Shown here piece after piece: positions 17,839 through 27,127 of a stretch of 64,000 nt of DNA; the stretch's first letter is position 1, and the number at the start of each line of letters is the position of its first letter. Made by a program: the position numbers and the translations under genes. The notes under the pieces were generated by a model. That model was not told the DNA's origin. It saw only the letters and a list, made by a program, of their open reading frames with translations, and ran no database searches. The stretch is taken from assembly GCF_014645615.1 (NCBI RefSeq), contig NZ_BMMB01000005.1, positions 186,001-250,000 on the forward strand, in the 5' to 3' direction. This DNA comes from Paenibacillus hunanensis. GTDB taxonomy: Bacteria > Bacillota > Bacilli > Paenibacillales > Paenibacillaceae.

Positions 17839-17875
17839 GACGGCTGTAGTCCCTTTGCAGGATACTACAGCCGTC
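17839..17875. terminator. second, isolated terminator
   Basis: GACGGCTGTAGT pairs with ACTACAGCCGTC, flanked by AAAAACA and CTTTATG. No gene lies between it and the terminator at 17625-17664, so it may end a small RNA or act as backup. Confidence 0.75.
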
Positions 17876-18218
17876 CTTTATGTTATGTGCCTTCTATGTC
17901 GTTGTCACATGCAATGTAATACTAACGCACTTTGGGCAAACTTGCAACCCCTTTTACGAATATAATTGCCATTTGGTAAATATTACATATTTGTAATTTT
18001 TGTGTTTACAATTTAATTGCAAGCAAGCAAAAGTTCATACTACACCGTTAAATGCAAGCATCGACTATGGTAACATAATAGTGACCATTGGATAGAGTAT
18101 GCCAGCCTGATCTGTAGGATACGTCTTACCGCCTGAAAAATAAGGGTAAATGCTACGGACGTATGTTAGCATACTTACGTGATCCTAAGAAGGTTATCGT
18201 TGCTCGGAAGGAGAATGA

Positions 18219-18944
18219 GTGTTGAAGACAAATTTTTACCGTAATTTGATTATTATACTGCTCTGCCTGGTCGCAGGCATTGTGGATGTGATCGGTTATC
18301 TGAATCTGGGGCGGGTATTCACCGCCAATATGACCGGGAATATTATCATTATGGGGATGGCGATTGGTAATCTGCATACCGTATCCTTTCTGCGTTCGGG
18401 TGTCGCATTTGCTGGCTTTATCGCGGGCAATGCGATCGCAAGGCTCTTTTTAGGAAGCCGTAAGCCAGATGGCCCGTGGTCGTCTCGTCTGACGATACTG
18501 GTCGTCATTCAGCTTATCTTTTTCCTGATCTTCGCCCTGCTAGCACGTGATCTATTGATTCCAGCAGTGGAATATAGCTTGATCGTTCTACTAAGCTTCA
18601 CGATGGGTATGCAGACAACGATGGCGCGTCGACTCGGCATCGCCGGAATATCGACCACGGTACTCACCAACAACATGGCAAGCATAGTGGAGGATGTGAC
18701 CGCACGTCTGCGCCAGCTTGCACGCCGAGATGGAACAGCTGCGCGTGAGAGCTGGCCTGCCGCAGAGACATTGCTGCGCGTACTGGCGATCCTTGTTTAC
18801 GGCGGTGGAGCTGTGATCGCGACCGTTGTAGAGCAGCGGATTCCACTGATCGCCATCTGGATCGTGATCGTGACGATGCTGATCGTGCTGGGGATCGTGC
18901 TTGCTGTCTTTCATCATAAAAAACAGCTGTGTGAAAGCAAATAA
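18219..18944 (+). CDS. DUF1275 (YoaK) family membrane protein
   Basis: A 241-residue polytopic membrane protein of the DUF1275/YoaK family (PF06912). Characteristic stretches are CLVAGIVDVIGYLNLGRVFTANMTGN near the N-terminus, SFTMGMQTTMARRLG and STTVLTNNMASIVED. About six hydrophobic spans are visible. The function is unknown; family members are widespread and presumed transporters. The start is GTG at 18219, five bases after AAGGAG, with TTG one codon later as an alternative. It is a single gene preceded by AT-rich sequence and followed by a 9-bp tandem repeat. Confidence 0.88.
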   Translation: MLKTNFYRNLIIILLCLVAGIVDVIGYLNLGRVFTANMTGNIIIMGMAIGNLHTVSFLRSGVAFAGFIAGNAIARLFLGSRKPDGPWSSRLTILVVIQLIFFLIFALLARDLLIPAVEYSLIVLLSFTMGMQTTMARRLGIAGISTTVLTNNMASIVEDVTARLRQLARRDGTAARESWPAAETLLRVLAILVYGGGAVIATVVEQRIPLIAIWIVIVTMLIVLGIVLAVFHHKKQLCESK

Positions 18945-19371
18945 TACTAGCTCTATACGTTCTATATGTGTTCTATGTGTGTTCTATGTATTCATTGTGA
19001 TTTCGTGTCATTTTGGATGGATGAACTCTATAGTATATTGAAGCACTTAGAGCACTTAGAGCACTTAGAGCACTTAGAGCACTTAGAGCACTTAGGGTAT
19101 GTAGAGCCCCACTATACTGCATCTACTCCGTATATTCCCTCTTCATGAAACCGAACCGTGCAAAACGATGCGTATTCTTTTATAATTAGATAGCATACCT
19201 AATTATTTTGATTCTGGTTCATTTATCCTTTACTTCAGAAGCTATACCGCTATCACAGATCGAATCCTTTTTTCATTTGGAAGCAACCAAGCTTTTTTGG
19301 GTAATGGAGATTACTGTCGAACCGAGATTCATGCATACCAACACTATAGAACCGGGTGGTTATCAGAACCT
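18945..19371. other. intergenic with 9-bp tandem repeat
   Basis: No gene supported. It contains the tandem repeat at 19042-19095 and the upstream region of the YhgE gene; a longer start for that gene (19297) lies here but lacks a ribosome binding site. Confidence 0.4.
19042..19095 (+). repeat. 9-bp tandem repeat, six perfect units
   Basis: AGCACTTAG repeated six times without interruption. Simple minisatellite without spacers; copy number is likely to vary between strains. Confidence 0.92.
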
Positions 19372-22050
19372 ATGAGAAATATATGGAGCATTTACAAATC
19401 CGACTGGAAAAATCTATTTAGCGTCTCGACCGGCATTCTGCTGGCTGTGGCGATTATGCTGCTTCCATCGGTGTACGCCTGGTTCAACATCAAAGCGATG
19501 TGGGACCCGTACAGCAATACGTCCGGCATTATTATTGCCGTGACCAATGAAGACAAAGGCACGAAGATTCAAGACAAGGACGTGAATGTGGGCGAGCAGG
19601 TCGTCACCAATCTCAAGCAGAACAAAAAGCTAGGCTGGACGTTTGTCGATGAAGACCAGGCGAAGCGCGGATTGGATAATGGCGATTATTATGCGACTAT
19701 TCTCATTCCGCCGGACTTTTCCGAGAAGATCGGTAGCATACTGACCGATGATCCGGTGAAGCCAGAGATTATTTATACCGTGAATGAGAAGATTAGCGCC
19801 ATTGCGCCTAAGATTACCGACAAGGGCGCAACCACATTGACGCAGGAGATCAGTGAGGAATTTATCGAGACAGCCAGTGAAGCGGTACTCACGAAGATGA
19901 AGGATGCTGGCATCAAGCTGGAAGAAGAGCTACCGACAATCCGTAATATTGAAAATAAGATTTTAACGCTAGAGGCACGTTTACCGGAGATCAATCAGTT
20001 TGCTGATCAAGCGCTCGTGCTGGAGAAAAAGCTGCCTGAGATCAATGCGCAGGCGCAAAAGATCGTAGAGCTGCAAAAACGACTGCCTGAGATCGAGCAA
20101 GCCGGACAAATGATCCTGAAGGTCGAGCAGAATCTGCCCAAGATCAAGGAAGCAGGCAATGCCATTTTAGAGCTGCAAAAGCGCTTGCCTGAGATTCGTA
20201 AGGCTGCCGATAAGGTGAACGAGCTGGATGCGAATTTTTATAAGGTAGAGGATGCGCTGAATCAGGCGATTACCGATGCCGACAAGCTCGCAAGCATCAT
20301 TGCAACCGCACAACAGACATTGCCAAAGGTGCAGGAGATTACGAATATTGGCGCGGACTTTAGCGATCGAGTGAATACTTTCCTGAATGATAATGATGGT
20401 GCATTCGATGCGATCGCTCCGGTCATTCGTCAAAATCTCGTGCTGTTACAGCAGACGGCCGATGCAACGACGCAGCTTGTCGATGCAGTTGATAACGCCA
20501 ATATCGATCCGCAAACTGCGCTGGATACATTATCCTTCGCTGAAACGAGACTGACACGCGGCGCAGCGATCGTTGAGCGTATTACCGATCTGCTGACCAG
20601 ACTGAACAATGTGCTACCGAATCAACCGCTGAGTGACCGGATTAGCCGTCTGAATAGTATTCATGATCTGATGGAGCGCCAGATTACGCTTGTTCAGGGC
20701 ATTAGCGATGCGATCCGAAATGGACAGCAGCCGGCGCGCGATATTCTTGATAATCTGCGTCAGCTCTCCACGCAGACGAGTGATGCGCTTGGCGATCTGA
20801 TCTCCGTTTACGATTCGCAGATTGTACCTGATATTAACAAAGGTCTCGACAATCTAAAAACGGTCGCTCGCGACGCATCCGACGTACTGCATACAGCTAA
20901 TAACACATTGCCTGATATCGCAGCTGTACTGAGCGATGCACAGAGCGGCGTTGCCTTTGGACAGCAGGAGCTGGAACGAATTAAGCAGGACTTGCCGCAG
21001 ATTCGCGCCAAGCTTCACGATGCGAATGAGCTCATTCAGAGCCGAATGGATCAATTTGACGAGCTGGTCAATACGGCGGCGAGCTTCGTGAACAATGATC
21101 TACCTGGCATTGAGAATAAAGTACATGAAGCTGCCAACTTTGTGCGTAATGATCTTCCACGCGCGGAGAAGGAATTGAACAAAATTACCGACCTGATTCA
21201 AAACAAGCTACCTGAAGCAGAAAGTGCCGTGCACAAGGTCGGCGACTTTGTACGTAACGATCTACCCGGTCTGGAGAAATCGGTTCATAATGCAGCCGAT
21301 AAGGTGCGCTTGCTGAAAAATAGCGATAGTGAGCTATCCCAGATCATCAAATGGCTCAAAGGCGATATCCAGCAGGAAAGCGACTTTCTATCCAGCCCGG
21401 TCGAGCTGAAGCAGGTTCGCACGTATCCGATCCCGAACTATGGCTCGTCAATGTCGCCATTTTATACCACCTTATCGATCTGGGTCGGTGGTATGCTGCT
21501 CATCTCCATGTTCAAGGTCGAGGTTGAAGACCCGGAACGACGCTTCCGCCCATATCAGGTATACTTCGGACGTCTCGCTACGTTTATGACGATCGGACTG
21601 GTGCAGGCATTCGTAATCTCAATGGGGGATATCTTCATCCTCGGTGCGTATGTCGCAGATAAAGCATGGTTTGTCGCGATGAGTATGCTGATTAGTATGG
21701 TATTTGTCACGATGGTATACACGCTTGTATCCGTATTTGGCAGTATTGGTAAGGGGCTGGCGATTATCTTTCTCGTCTTGCAATTTTCCAGCTCCGGCGG
21801 AACCTTCCCGGTCAGCATGACTGGTACGTTCTTCCAGGCGATCCATCCGTGGTTCCCCTTTACGTATGCTGTGGAGCTATTACGCGAAACGGTTGGTGGT
21901 ATGCTGATGTCGATCGTTTACCGAGATATTCTGTATCTGATCGGGTTTATGCTATTGTTCATCCTGTTTGCACTCTTGCTTAAAAAGCCACTGGGGCCGT
22001 TGACGGAAAAGATGGCGGAGAAAGCGAAGAAAACCAAACTCATACCTTGA
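19372..22050 (+). CDS. YhgE/Pip family membrane protein with internal repeats
   Basis: An 892-residue member of the YhgE/Pip (phage infection protein) family, related to ABC-2 type membrane domains. It begins MRNIWSIYKSDWKN, has one N-terminal span and the marker LLPSVYAWFNIKAMWDPY, a long extracellular region (about residues 45-690), and five or six C-terminal spans with VEVEDPERRFRP and SSGGTFPVSMTGTFFQAIHP. Residues 204-288 are five 17-residue repeats starting LPEI, and residues 577-648 four 18-residue repeats starting LP. Homologues act in phage adsorption or in secretion of WXG100 proteins (YueB-like); the role here is open. The start was chosen from family N-termini; the ribosome binding site is weak and the frame extends to 19297. 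Confidence 0.88.
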   Translation: MRNIWSIYKSDWKNLFSVSTGILLAVAIMLLPSVYAWFNIKAMWDPYSNTSGIIIAVTNEDKGTKIQDKDVNVGEQVVTNLKQNKKLGWTFVDEDQAKRGLDNGDYYATILIPPDFSEKIGSILTDDPVKPEIIYTVNEKISAIAPKITDKGATTLTQEISEEFIETASEAVLTKMKDAGIKLEEELPTIRNIENKILTLEARLPEINQFADQALVLEKKLPEINAQAQKIVELQKRLPEIEQAGQMILKVEQNLPKIKEAGNAILELQKRLPEIRKAADKVNELDANFYKVEDALNQAITDADKLASIIATAQQTLPKVQEITNIGADFSDRVNTFLNDNDGAFDAIAPVIRQNLVLLQQTADATTQLVDAVDNANIDPQTALDTLSFAETRLTRGAAIVERITDLLTRLNNVLPNQPLSDRISRLNSIHDLMERQITLVQGISDAIRNGQQPARDILDNLRQLSTQTSDALGDLISVYDSQIVPDINKGLDNLKTVARDASDVLHTANNTLPDIAAVLSDAQSGVAFGQQELERIKQDLPQIRAKLHDANELIQSRMDQFDELVNTAASFVNNDLPGIENKVHEAANFVRNDLPRAEKELNKITDLIQNKLPEAESAVHKVGDFVRNDLPGLEKSVHNAADKVRLLKNSDSELSQIIKWLKGDIQQESDFLSSPVELKQVRTYPIPNYGSSMSPFYTTLSIWVGGMLLISMFKVEVEDPERRFRPYQVYFGRLATFMTIGLVQAFVISMGDIFILGAYVADKAWFVAMSMLISMVFVTMVYTLVSVFGSIGKGLAIIFLVLQFSSSGGTFPVSMTGTFFQAIHPWFPFTYAVELLRETVGGMLMSIVYRDILYLIGFMLLFILFALLLKKPLGPLTEKMAEKAKKTKLIP

Positions 22051-22094
22051 TTGGGGCGGGAGTGGACTACGCTGTGACTTTTGCTGGGGAGTGG

Positions 22095-22297
22095 GCACCA
22101 CTTCGGCAAGGAATAAGGGGACGGACTCCGGTATCGCACAGGAATCTACGAAGTAGGATCGAATTGTAGATTCCCGCCCCTCCAAAGCTGTAAGATATTT
22201 TGCTTCGCAAAAATCACTCTTCATTGAACCCCGTGTTAGAAAATCACTAACACTATAAGTCGTCCTTTCCCCTTATTTCCTTGCCTTCGTTCTGTGC
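22095..22297 (+). repeat. dispersed mosaic palindromic repeat, copy D (long form)
   Basis: About 203 bp with GCACCACTTCGG and TCTGTGC ends, the outer 17-bp arms, and the long module. Its 5' inner arm is the GCACAGG type while the 3' inner arm is the CCCGCCCCTCC type, so the inner hairpin is a hybrid of the two variants. It lies between the convergent YhgE and HD-GYP genes. Confidence 0.87.
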
Positions 22298-22461
22298 GGC
22301 TTGCAGCAAAAGTTGTGTATGGCCTCTCACGCAATCGGCGGTTAGCAGGAAGTGCACTTAATGCATTCGCGGTAAGGGCATTCGTTGCATGGAGTGCATG
22401 TAGGTACATTAACTGTGTTACTGACCTATTATCGATACAAAAAACCACTTATATCCAACCC

Positions 22462-22515
22462 AAAAACAGCAAAAAGGTCTGATGCTTTTAAAGGATCAGA
22501 CCTTTTTGCTGTTTC
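22462..22515. terminator. long bidirectional terminator
   Basis: AAACAGCAAAAAGGTCTGAT pairs with ATCAGACCTTTTTGCTGTTT (22 bp counting flanking bases). It separates the YhgE and HD-GYP transcripts. Confidence 0.9.
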
Positions 22516-22669
22516 GTTATCGTCCAAATGAGGTTTTTGATAGTAGGTAGGTTGCAAGTGAATGAGGTTATATCCATTGTTGAATGAAGGATATGACATT
22601 TTGTACGCTTGTTCGGTGGGAGTAGCTTCATATAGATGGGTACTCTATCAATCCGTACACGCGATACAT

Positions 22670-24187
22670 TCACTGGGCTTCAGCGTTGTGTAGCTCCTGC
22701 TGCTTGCGGCGGTAGTCTTCGATGAACAGGGTGGCGAGCTGTGGGTCCCACTGGGTCCCTCTGCCTTCTTCGAGAATCATGATCGCGCGATCTTTGGGCA
22801 TCCCTTTACGATAAGGGCGGTCGGAGGTCATAGCGTCGAAGGCGTCGGCTACGGCGATGATGCGTCCGAATAATGGGATGCTGTTCCCTTTGAGTCCATC
22901 GGGATAGCCTTTTCCGTCGAAGCGCTCGTGATGTGAGCGTACACCTGGCAGATAGGGGCGCATGGCGTCGGCAGGCTCGACCTGACGCAGGATGCTTTCG
23001 CCCATTTCGGGATGCTTTTTGATCTGGTCGAATTCTTCATCGGTCAGCTTGCCATCCTTGAGCAGTACGGCATCCTTGACACCGATCTTGCCGATATCGT
23101 GCAGGAGCGCAGTTTTGCGGAGCTGGTCGATGTCGTATTCACACAAGCCAGCACGCAGGCCGATCTCGACCGCATAGGCAGCTACGCGCTGTGAGTGACC
23201 TGCTGTATACGGATCACGGGCATCCAGTGCTGCCGCCAGTGTGGCAAAATAGCTGTCCAGCAGCTGCTGATTACGGCTATCTCGCATATTCAGTCCTCGC
23301 ACCATATGATTGAAGCCGAGGATCAGGCGGGAAAAGTCATCGGAATACTCGTCATGTGCAATCACGCCAAAGTCCCCTGCTTCTACACGAGACATAGCGT
23401 TAAACAGATTGTTGATCGGATGCTCCACATCACGTGCCAGCAGAAAAGCACCGCACAGACTGAATACAATACTTACGCCGATGACCAGCCCTGCCCATTG
23501 CCAGTATTGCATCGCATCAATGCCTGTCATCTCCTGTAGGCGAATCTGGGCAGCCAGACTGAATAATGTAACCGGAAATACACCGATCAGGAAAATGCTC
23601 AGCTGATACTTCTGGCGCACCGTGAGATACACATGCGCTAATGCAAGTGTATCGCGACCATGCTGCTTGTACAGCTTGTCCTTGACTACACGCAACAGCG
23701 GACGAATCGTAATCGAGGTCAGGAAAAATTCAATAAACGCGTGCATACTGGCGACCATAATCGCGCCGGCGATTCCGATCCCGATGTAATACCACGGCAT
23801 CGTAATCCATTGTTCTGAGATGGCCAGGCTTACCAGTGCAATAGCCGGGATCGTCAAGCCTAGAAAGTGAGGCAGCATAATACGATAGATGGCGAGCTTC
23901 GGGAATCGATGGAGCTGAACATACGCATGTTCCAATTGCTCAATGCTGGCAATGTCCGGTACTAACGCTTGCCGAATCGGAGCAAGATGCTTGGAAAAGG
24001 TCATCCCTTCCAGCAGCATCATAATCATAAAGGACACAAACATAATGCCGAGTAAAATTAGATTTTGAAAAAGTGTGGTATTGATGGTGGTCATAATCAT
24101 TAGCCCGCCCACCACAGCGACGGCCAGCACGGAACCCATCACGTAATTCGCAATCATTTTTCTCAGAAATTTTTTATATTCATTCAC
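22670..24187 (-). CDS. membrane HD-GYP domain protein
   Basis: A 505-residue signalling protein. The N-terminal half has about six hydrophobic spans, then a HAMP-like linker (EHPINNLFNAMSRVEAGDFGVI), then an HD-GYP domain: AGHSQRVAAYAVEIG, LLHDIGKIGVKDAVLLKDG with the catalytic HD, HPEMGESIL, and SHHERFDGKGYPDGLKG with the GYP signature. HD-GYP proteins usually hydrolyse cyclic di-GMP; all signature residues are present. The frame extends to 24211, but AGAGGA seven bases before a GTG at 24187 sets the start. It is monocistronic. A diguanylate cyclase lies at 47100-48173, so the window encodes both making and, probably, breaking of cyclic di-GMP. Confidence 0.9.
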   Translation of the reverse strand: MNEYKKFLRKMIANYVMGSVLAVAVVGGLMIMTTINTTLFQNLILLGIMFVSFMIMMLLEGMTFSKHLAPIRQALVPDIASIEQLEHAYVQLHRFPKLAIYRIMLPHFLGLTIPAIALVSLAISEQWITMPWYYIGIGIAGAIMVASMHAFIEFFLTSITIRPLLRVVKDKLYKQHGRDTLALAHVYLTVRQKYQLSIFLIGVFPVTLFSLAAQIRLQEMTGIDAMQYWQWAGLVIGVSIVFSLCGAFLLARDVEHPINNLFNAMSRVEAGDFGVIAHDEYSDDFSRLILGFNHMVRGLNMRDSRNQQLLDSYFATLAAALDARDPYTAGHSQRVAAYAVEIGLRAGLCEYDIDQLRKTALLHDIGKIGVKDAVLLKDGKLTDEEFDQIKKHPEMGESILRQVEPADAMRPYLPGVRSHHERFDGKGYPDGLKGNSIPLFGRIIAVADAFDAMTSDRPYRKGMPKDRAIMILEEGRGTQWDPQLATLFIEDYRRKQQELHNAEAQ

Positions 24188-24435
24188 AGAGGGTTCCTCT
24201 TTTCCGCACATTAAAACCTATAGTCAGGCTCAGGCATGATGTCATTTGCCTGATCCCTGGATGACGTCGATGGAGAAATGAGAGCGGTAGGTTCGTTTCC
24301 AAATATAGAGTCTCACTATTATATTTCGGCAAATCGAGCAAAAAGTTGATGCTTTTCCGATGGCGACTCTGACTTTACGACAAAATTCGAGAAGCTACCG
24401 CTAGAATATAGATTGGAATGACAGGAGGGCTTAGC

Positions 24436-25908
24436 ATGGAAGCAACTGAAATGACAAGCGATCTGATTTTACTGCTGGGCACATTGCTGCTGCTTGGCGT
24501 ACTATCAGCCAAAATTTCCTCACGATTCGGCATGCCAGCACTCGTCTTTTTTATTATTGCTGGTATGATTCTGGGCCGATTCATTTATTATGATAATGCG
24601 TTTATTACGCAGTGGTTTGGTGTACTTGCACTCGTCATTATTTTGTTTGAAGGTGGGATGCAGACCGATTTTCGGCAGATTCGTCCGATTATACGCCCGG
24701 CGCTATCGCTGGCGACGATCGGTGTGCTGCTGACAGCATTTGTGATCGGGTATTGTGCCCATCTCATTCTTGGTGTGAGTCTACTGGAGGGGATGCTATT
24801 CGGCTCGATTGTCGGCTCAACCGATGCGGCGGCGGTATTCTCTGTACTCGGCGGCAAAAATGTACGTAGCTCGCTCACCTCTACACTGGAGGCAGAATCC
24901 GGTAGTAATGATCCGATGGCGGTATTCTTGACGATTATGTTCATCGAGCTCATTCAATCACCGGATACGAGCATTGTGGGCAAAATTTTGTCCTTTGTCT
25001 GGGAGATGGGCTTTGGACTTGTGCTTGGTCTGATTTGCGGCAAGCTCGCGGTATGGCTCATTAATAAAATTCATTTTGAGACGTCCAGTCTGTATCCGGT
25101 GCTCGCCATCTCCAGCGCCCTGTTCACGTATGGGATCAGCTCGATCACCCATGCGAGCGGCTTTCTCGGTGTATATGTGATGGCGCTGGTGATGGGGAAT
25201 TCCGATCTGACGTATCGTCGTACGATTTTGCAATTTAATCAGGGCTTTGGCTGGATTATGCAGATTTTGATGTTTGTCCTGCTCGGTCTGCTCGTCTTTC
25301 CAGAGCAGCTCCCATCGATTATCTGGCAGGGTCTGGCGCTGTCGATTTTGCTGATGATCGTGGCACGTCCGATTGGCGTATTCGTCAGCCTGATGTTCAG
25401 CCAGTTTAACTTTACCGAAAAGACGCTGCTATCGTGGGCAGGCTTGCGTGGTGCGGTACCGATCGTCCTCGCTACCTATCCGTTACTGGCAGGCATTGAA
25501 AATGGACAGTTATTTTTTAACGTGATCTTCTTCGTTGTACTCACATCGGCATTAATTCAGGGAACGACCATCTCACCCCTTGCCGAAAAGCTGGGTCTAA
25601 CGGAAACGGACAAATACGCACAGCCGTCCATTATGGAGCTGGTGGCAACTGGACGCACACAATCGGAAATCAGTCATATGACACTCACACCCCATAGTCA
25701 GCTTATCCATCGGCAACTACAGGATATCGATCTACCACCGAGCGTGCTCATTACCGCTGTGCTTCGCAATGAGGATATCGTTACACCGCGTGGCGATACC
25801 ATACTTCTACCAGGCGATAAAATCTATCTGCTCGGGCCAAAGGATAAACGTGAGGATATTCGGCGACTATTTACAGGAGAAGGGAAGCCTTCCCCATCTG
25901 CTTCATGA
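24436..25908 (+). CDS. potassium/proton antiporter (NhaP2/CvrA type)
   Basis: A 490-residue cation/proton antiporter. Twelve to thirteen hydrophobic segments carry PF00999 features: LLLGVLSAKISSRFGMPALV, FEGGMQTD, GSTDAAAVFSVLGGKNV, TLEAESGSNDPMAVFLTI with the ND ion site, and SWAGLRGAVPIVLA. The C-terminal 85 residues form a TrkA-C (RCK-C) domain ending in ILLPGDKIYLLGPKDKREDI, which senses ligand in such antiporters. It would export K+ (or Na+) in exchange for protons. AGGAGGG before the ATG at 24436 sets the start; 24418 is less likely. A single gene closed by a bidirectional terminator. Confidence 0.92.
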   Translation: MEATEMTSDLILLLGTLLLLGVLSAKISSRFGMPALVFFIIAGMILGRFIYYDNAFITQWFGVLALVIILFEGGMQTDFRQIRPIIRPALSLATIGVLLTAFVIGYCAHLILGVSLLEGMLFGSIVGSTDAAAVFSVLGGKNVRSSLTSTLEAESGSNDPMAVFLTIMFIELIQSPDTSIVGKILSFVWEMGFGLVLGLICGKLAVWLINKIHFETSSLYPVLAISSALFTYGISSITHASGFLGVYVMALVMGNSDLTYRRTILQFNQGFGWIMQILMFVLLGLLVFPEQLPSIIWQGLALSILLMIVARPIGVFVSLMFSQFNFTEKTLLSWAGLRGAVPIVLATYPLLAGIENGQLFFNVIFFVVLTSALIQGTTISPLAEKLGLTETDKYAQPSIMELVATGRTQSEISHMTLTPHSQLIHRQLQDIDLPPSVLITAVLRNEDIVTPRGDTILLPGDKIYLLGPKDKREDIRRLFTGEGKPSPSAS

Positions 25909-25998
25909 TCAGTAGACCCTATCATTGAGACGCAATCATGACAATTGGCACGTCAAGCGCTATACTTTCGAGCGCTCCGATCAGTAATCCATGATACC

Positions 25999-26040
25999 AA
26001 AAAGGCAGTGTGTCTCTACCTCTGACACACTGCCTTTTAT
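25999..26040. terminator. bidirectional terminator
   Basis: AAAAGGCAGTGTGTC pairs with GACACACTGCCTTTT, with A and T runs outside. Lies between the antiporter and the anti-sigma gene. Confidence 0.9.
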
Positions 26041-26098
26041 TCATATTCATTCTTCGTTTGTCCTATCATGGAAGCTCCAATGTGGTGCATTTATCGTG

Positions 26099-26155
26099 CG
26101 ATCGCTAAGCGGTTCCCAGGGCAACATCACCACGTGATCACCCTGCCCTAGCGAT
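26099..26155. other. long imperfect palindrome before the anti-sigma stop
   Basis: GATCGCTA and TAGCGATC enclose CAGGGCA and TGCCCT, which enclose ATCACCACGTGAT. It could be a second terminator for the sigma/anti-sigma mRNA, though no T run follows on either strand. Confidence 0.5.
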
Positions 26156-26164
26156 CCTACTCAC

Positions 26165-27127
26165 TTAACCCTGATCGGCAATATTCGCGGCAAGAATAAC
26201 CTGTCCGCGTGGCTGACTGCCCTTCTCATCTGGCTCCAGTGTAATCGCAATCGTATCGTAATCATCCGGCTGGAACGTATAATACATGGCACCTGTGCCG
26301 TCCCTTGTGAGGAATGTACCGGCACTCTGCTTTACATTGCCTTTAATTAACCAGACCTGAAATGCCTGCGAGCCTTGTAGCTTCGGCAGATTATCTGCCT
26401 GTACGAGTAAGTGCGTGCCTTTGGCATCAATCACGATTGTTGCCAATCCCTGCGCGACAATATCCTTCGCAGCCGGGCTCAGCTTGACCGCTTCATTCAC
26501 CTTTAGTCCCTGACTTGGCATCGATGCCGATACAATCTTCTGCTGCAAGCTACCCACCTCATCGCTGGTCATGGCTAGCTGCTGCTGCAAATTCCCGATT
26601 TCACCGCGCAGATTACCAGCATACATACCGATAAAGATAGCCGCAGCGACAGCGACAGCGGTAGTCATCTGCCAGATTGTCGCCTTATTACGTGCGCTAC
26701 TGCGTCGTCCGACACTAGCTGTCTCCGTACGTGACGGTGTTGGCGTTGCTGCTGGCGCTTCGGTTGCTGTAGGGATCGTGCTGCGCGCTGGCTGCTGTGG
26801 CTTAGCTGACGCTGTACTGGAAAGCGTAGCCTGTGTTGCTTGTACTGGTGTTGTATTTGCTACAGTATCTGCCTGCCCCAACTGCTGCTGATCCTCTGCA
26901 AATACACGTTCCAAAATACGATTCTTCATGCCCTGTGGCGGCTCTATTAATTCAACGGATAATGGCAAAAATCCGACAACTTCGCGCAACTCCTCAACAG
27001 CGAGACGGCATTCCTTGTTATCCTTCATATATGCCTCAAATCGCTCCTGTTCTTCACGATCCAGCCCGCCGAGTACATACATTTCGACCATATCCATCCA
27101 CTCATTGTGTTTGTGTTCATTATTCAT
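26165..27127 (-). CDS. RskA-type anti-sigma factor
   Basis: A 320-residue single-span membrane protein. The N-terminal 80 residues resemble the sigma-binding domain (EMYVLGGLDREEQERFEAYMKDNKECRLAVEEL), with no zinc HxxxCxxC motif. A Ala/Thr/Pro-rich linker leads to one span near residue 165 (TTAVAVAAAIFIGMYAG), a short coiled coil, and an outside RskA C-domain (PF10099: QAFQVWLIKGNVKQSAGTF). It would hold the partner ECF sigma factor inactive until an outside signal triggers proteolysis. Its ATG overlaps the end of the sigma gene by 8 bp, so the two are co-translated. Confidence 0.92.
   Translation of the reverse strand: MNNEHKHNEWMDMVEMYVLGGLDREEQERFEAYMKDNKECRLAVEELREVVGFLPLSVELIEPPQGMKNRILERVFAEDQQQLGQADTVANTTPVQATQATLSSTASAKPQQPARSTIPTATEAPAATPTPSRTETASVGRRSSARNKATIWQMTTAVAVAAAIFIGMYAGNLRGEIGNLQQQLAMTSDEVGSLQQKIVSASMPSQGLKVNEAVKLSPAAKDIVAQGLATIVIDAKGTHLLVQADNLPKLQGSQAFQVWLIKGNVKQSAGTFLTRDGTGAMYYTFQPDDYDTIAITLEPDEKGSQPRGQVILAANIADQG

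Larger units (their letters stand above)
17514..18218. other. intergenic, hairpin-rich, possible small RNAs
   Basis: No protein gene supported. In order: GGTATAATAT/ATATTATAACC inverted repeat (17548-17582), GTTGTCT/AGACAAC hairpin (17590-17614), a terminator (17625-17664), a 174-bp stretch, a second terminator (17839-17875), then AT-rich sequence leading to the DUF1275 gene. Confidence 0.5.
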
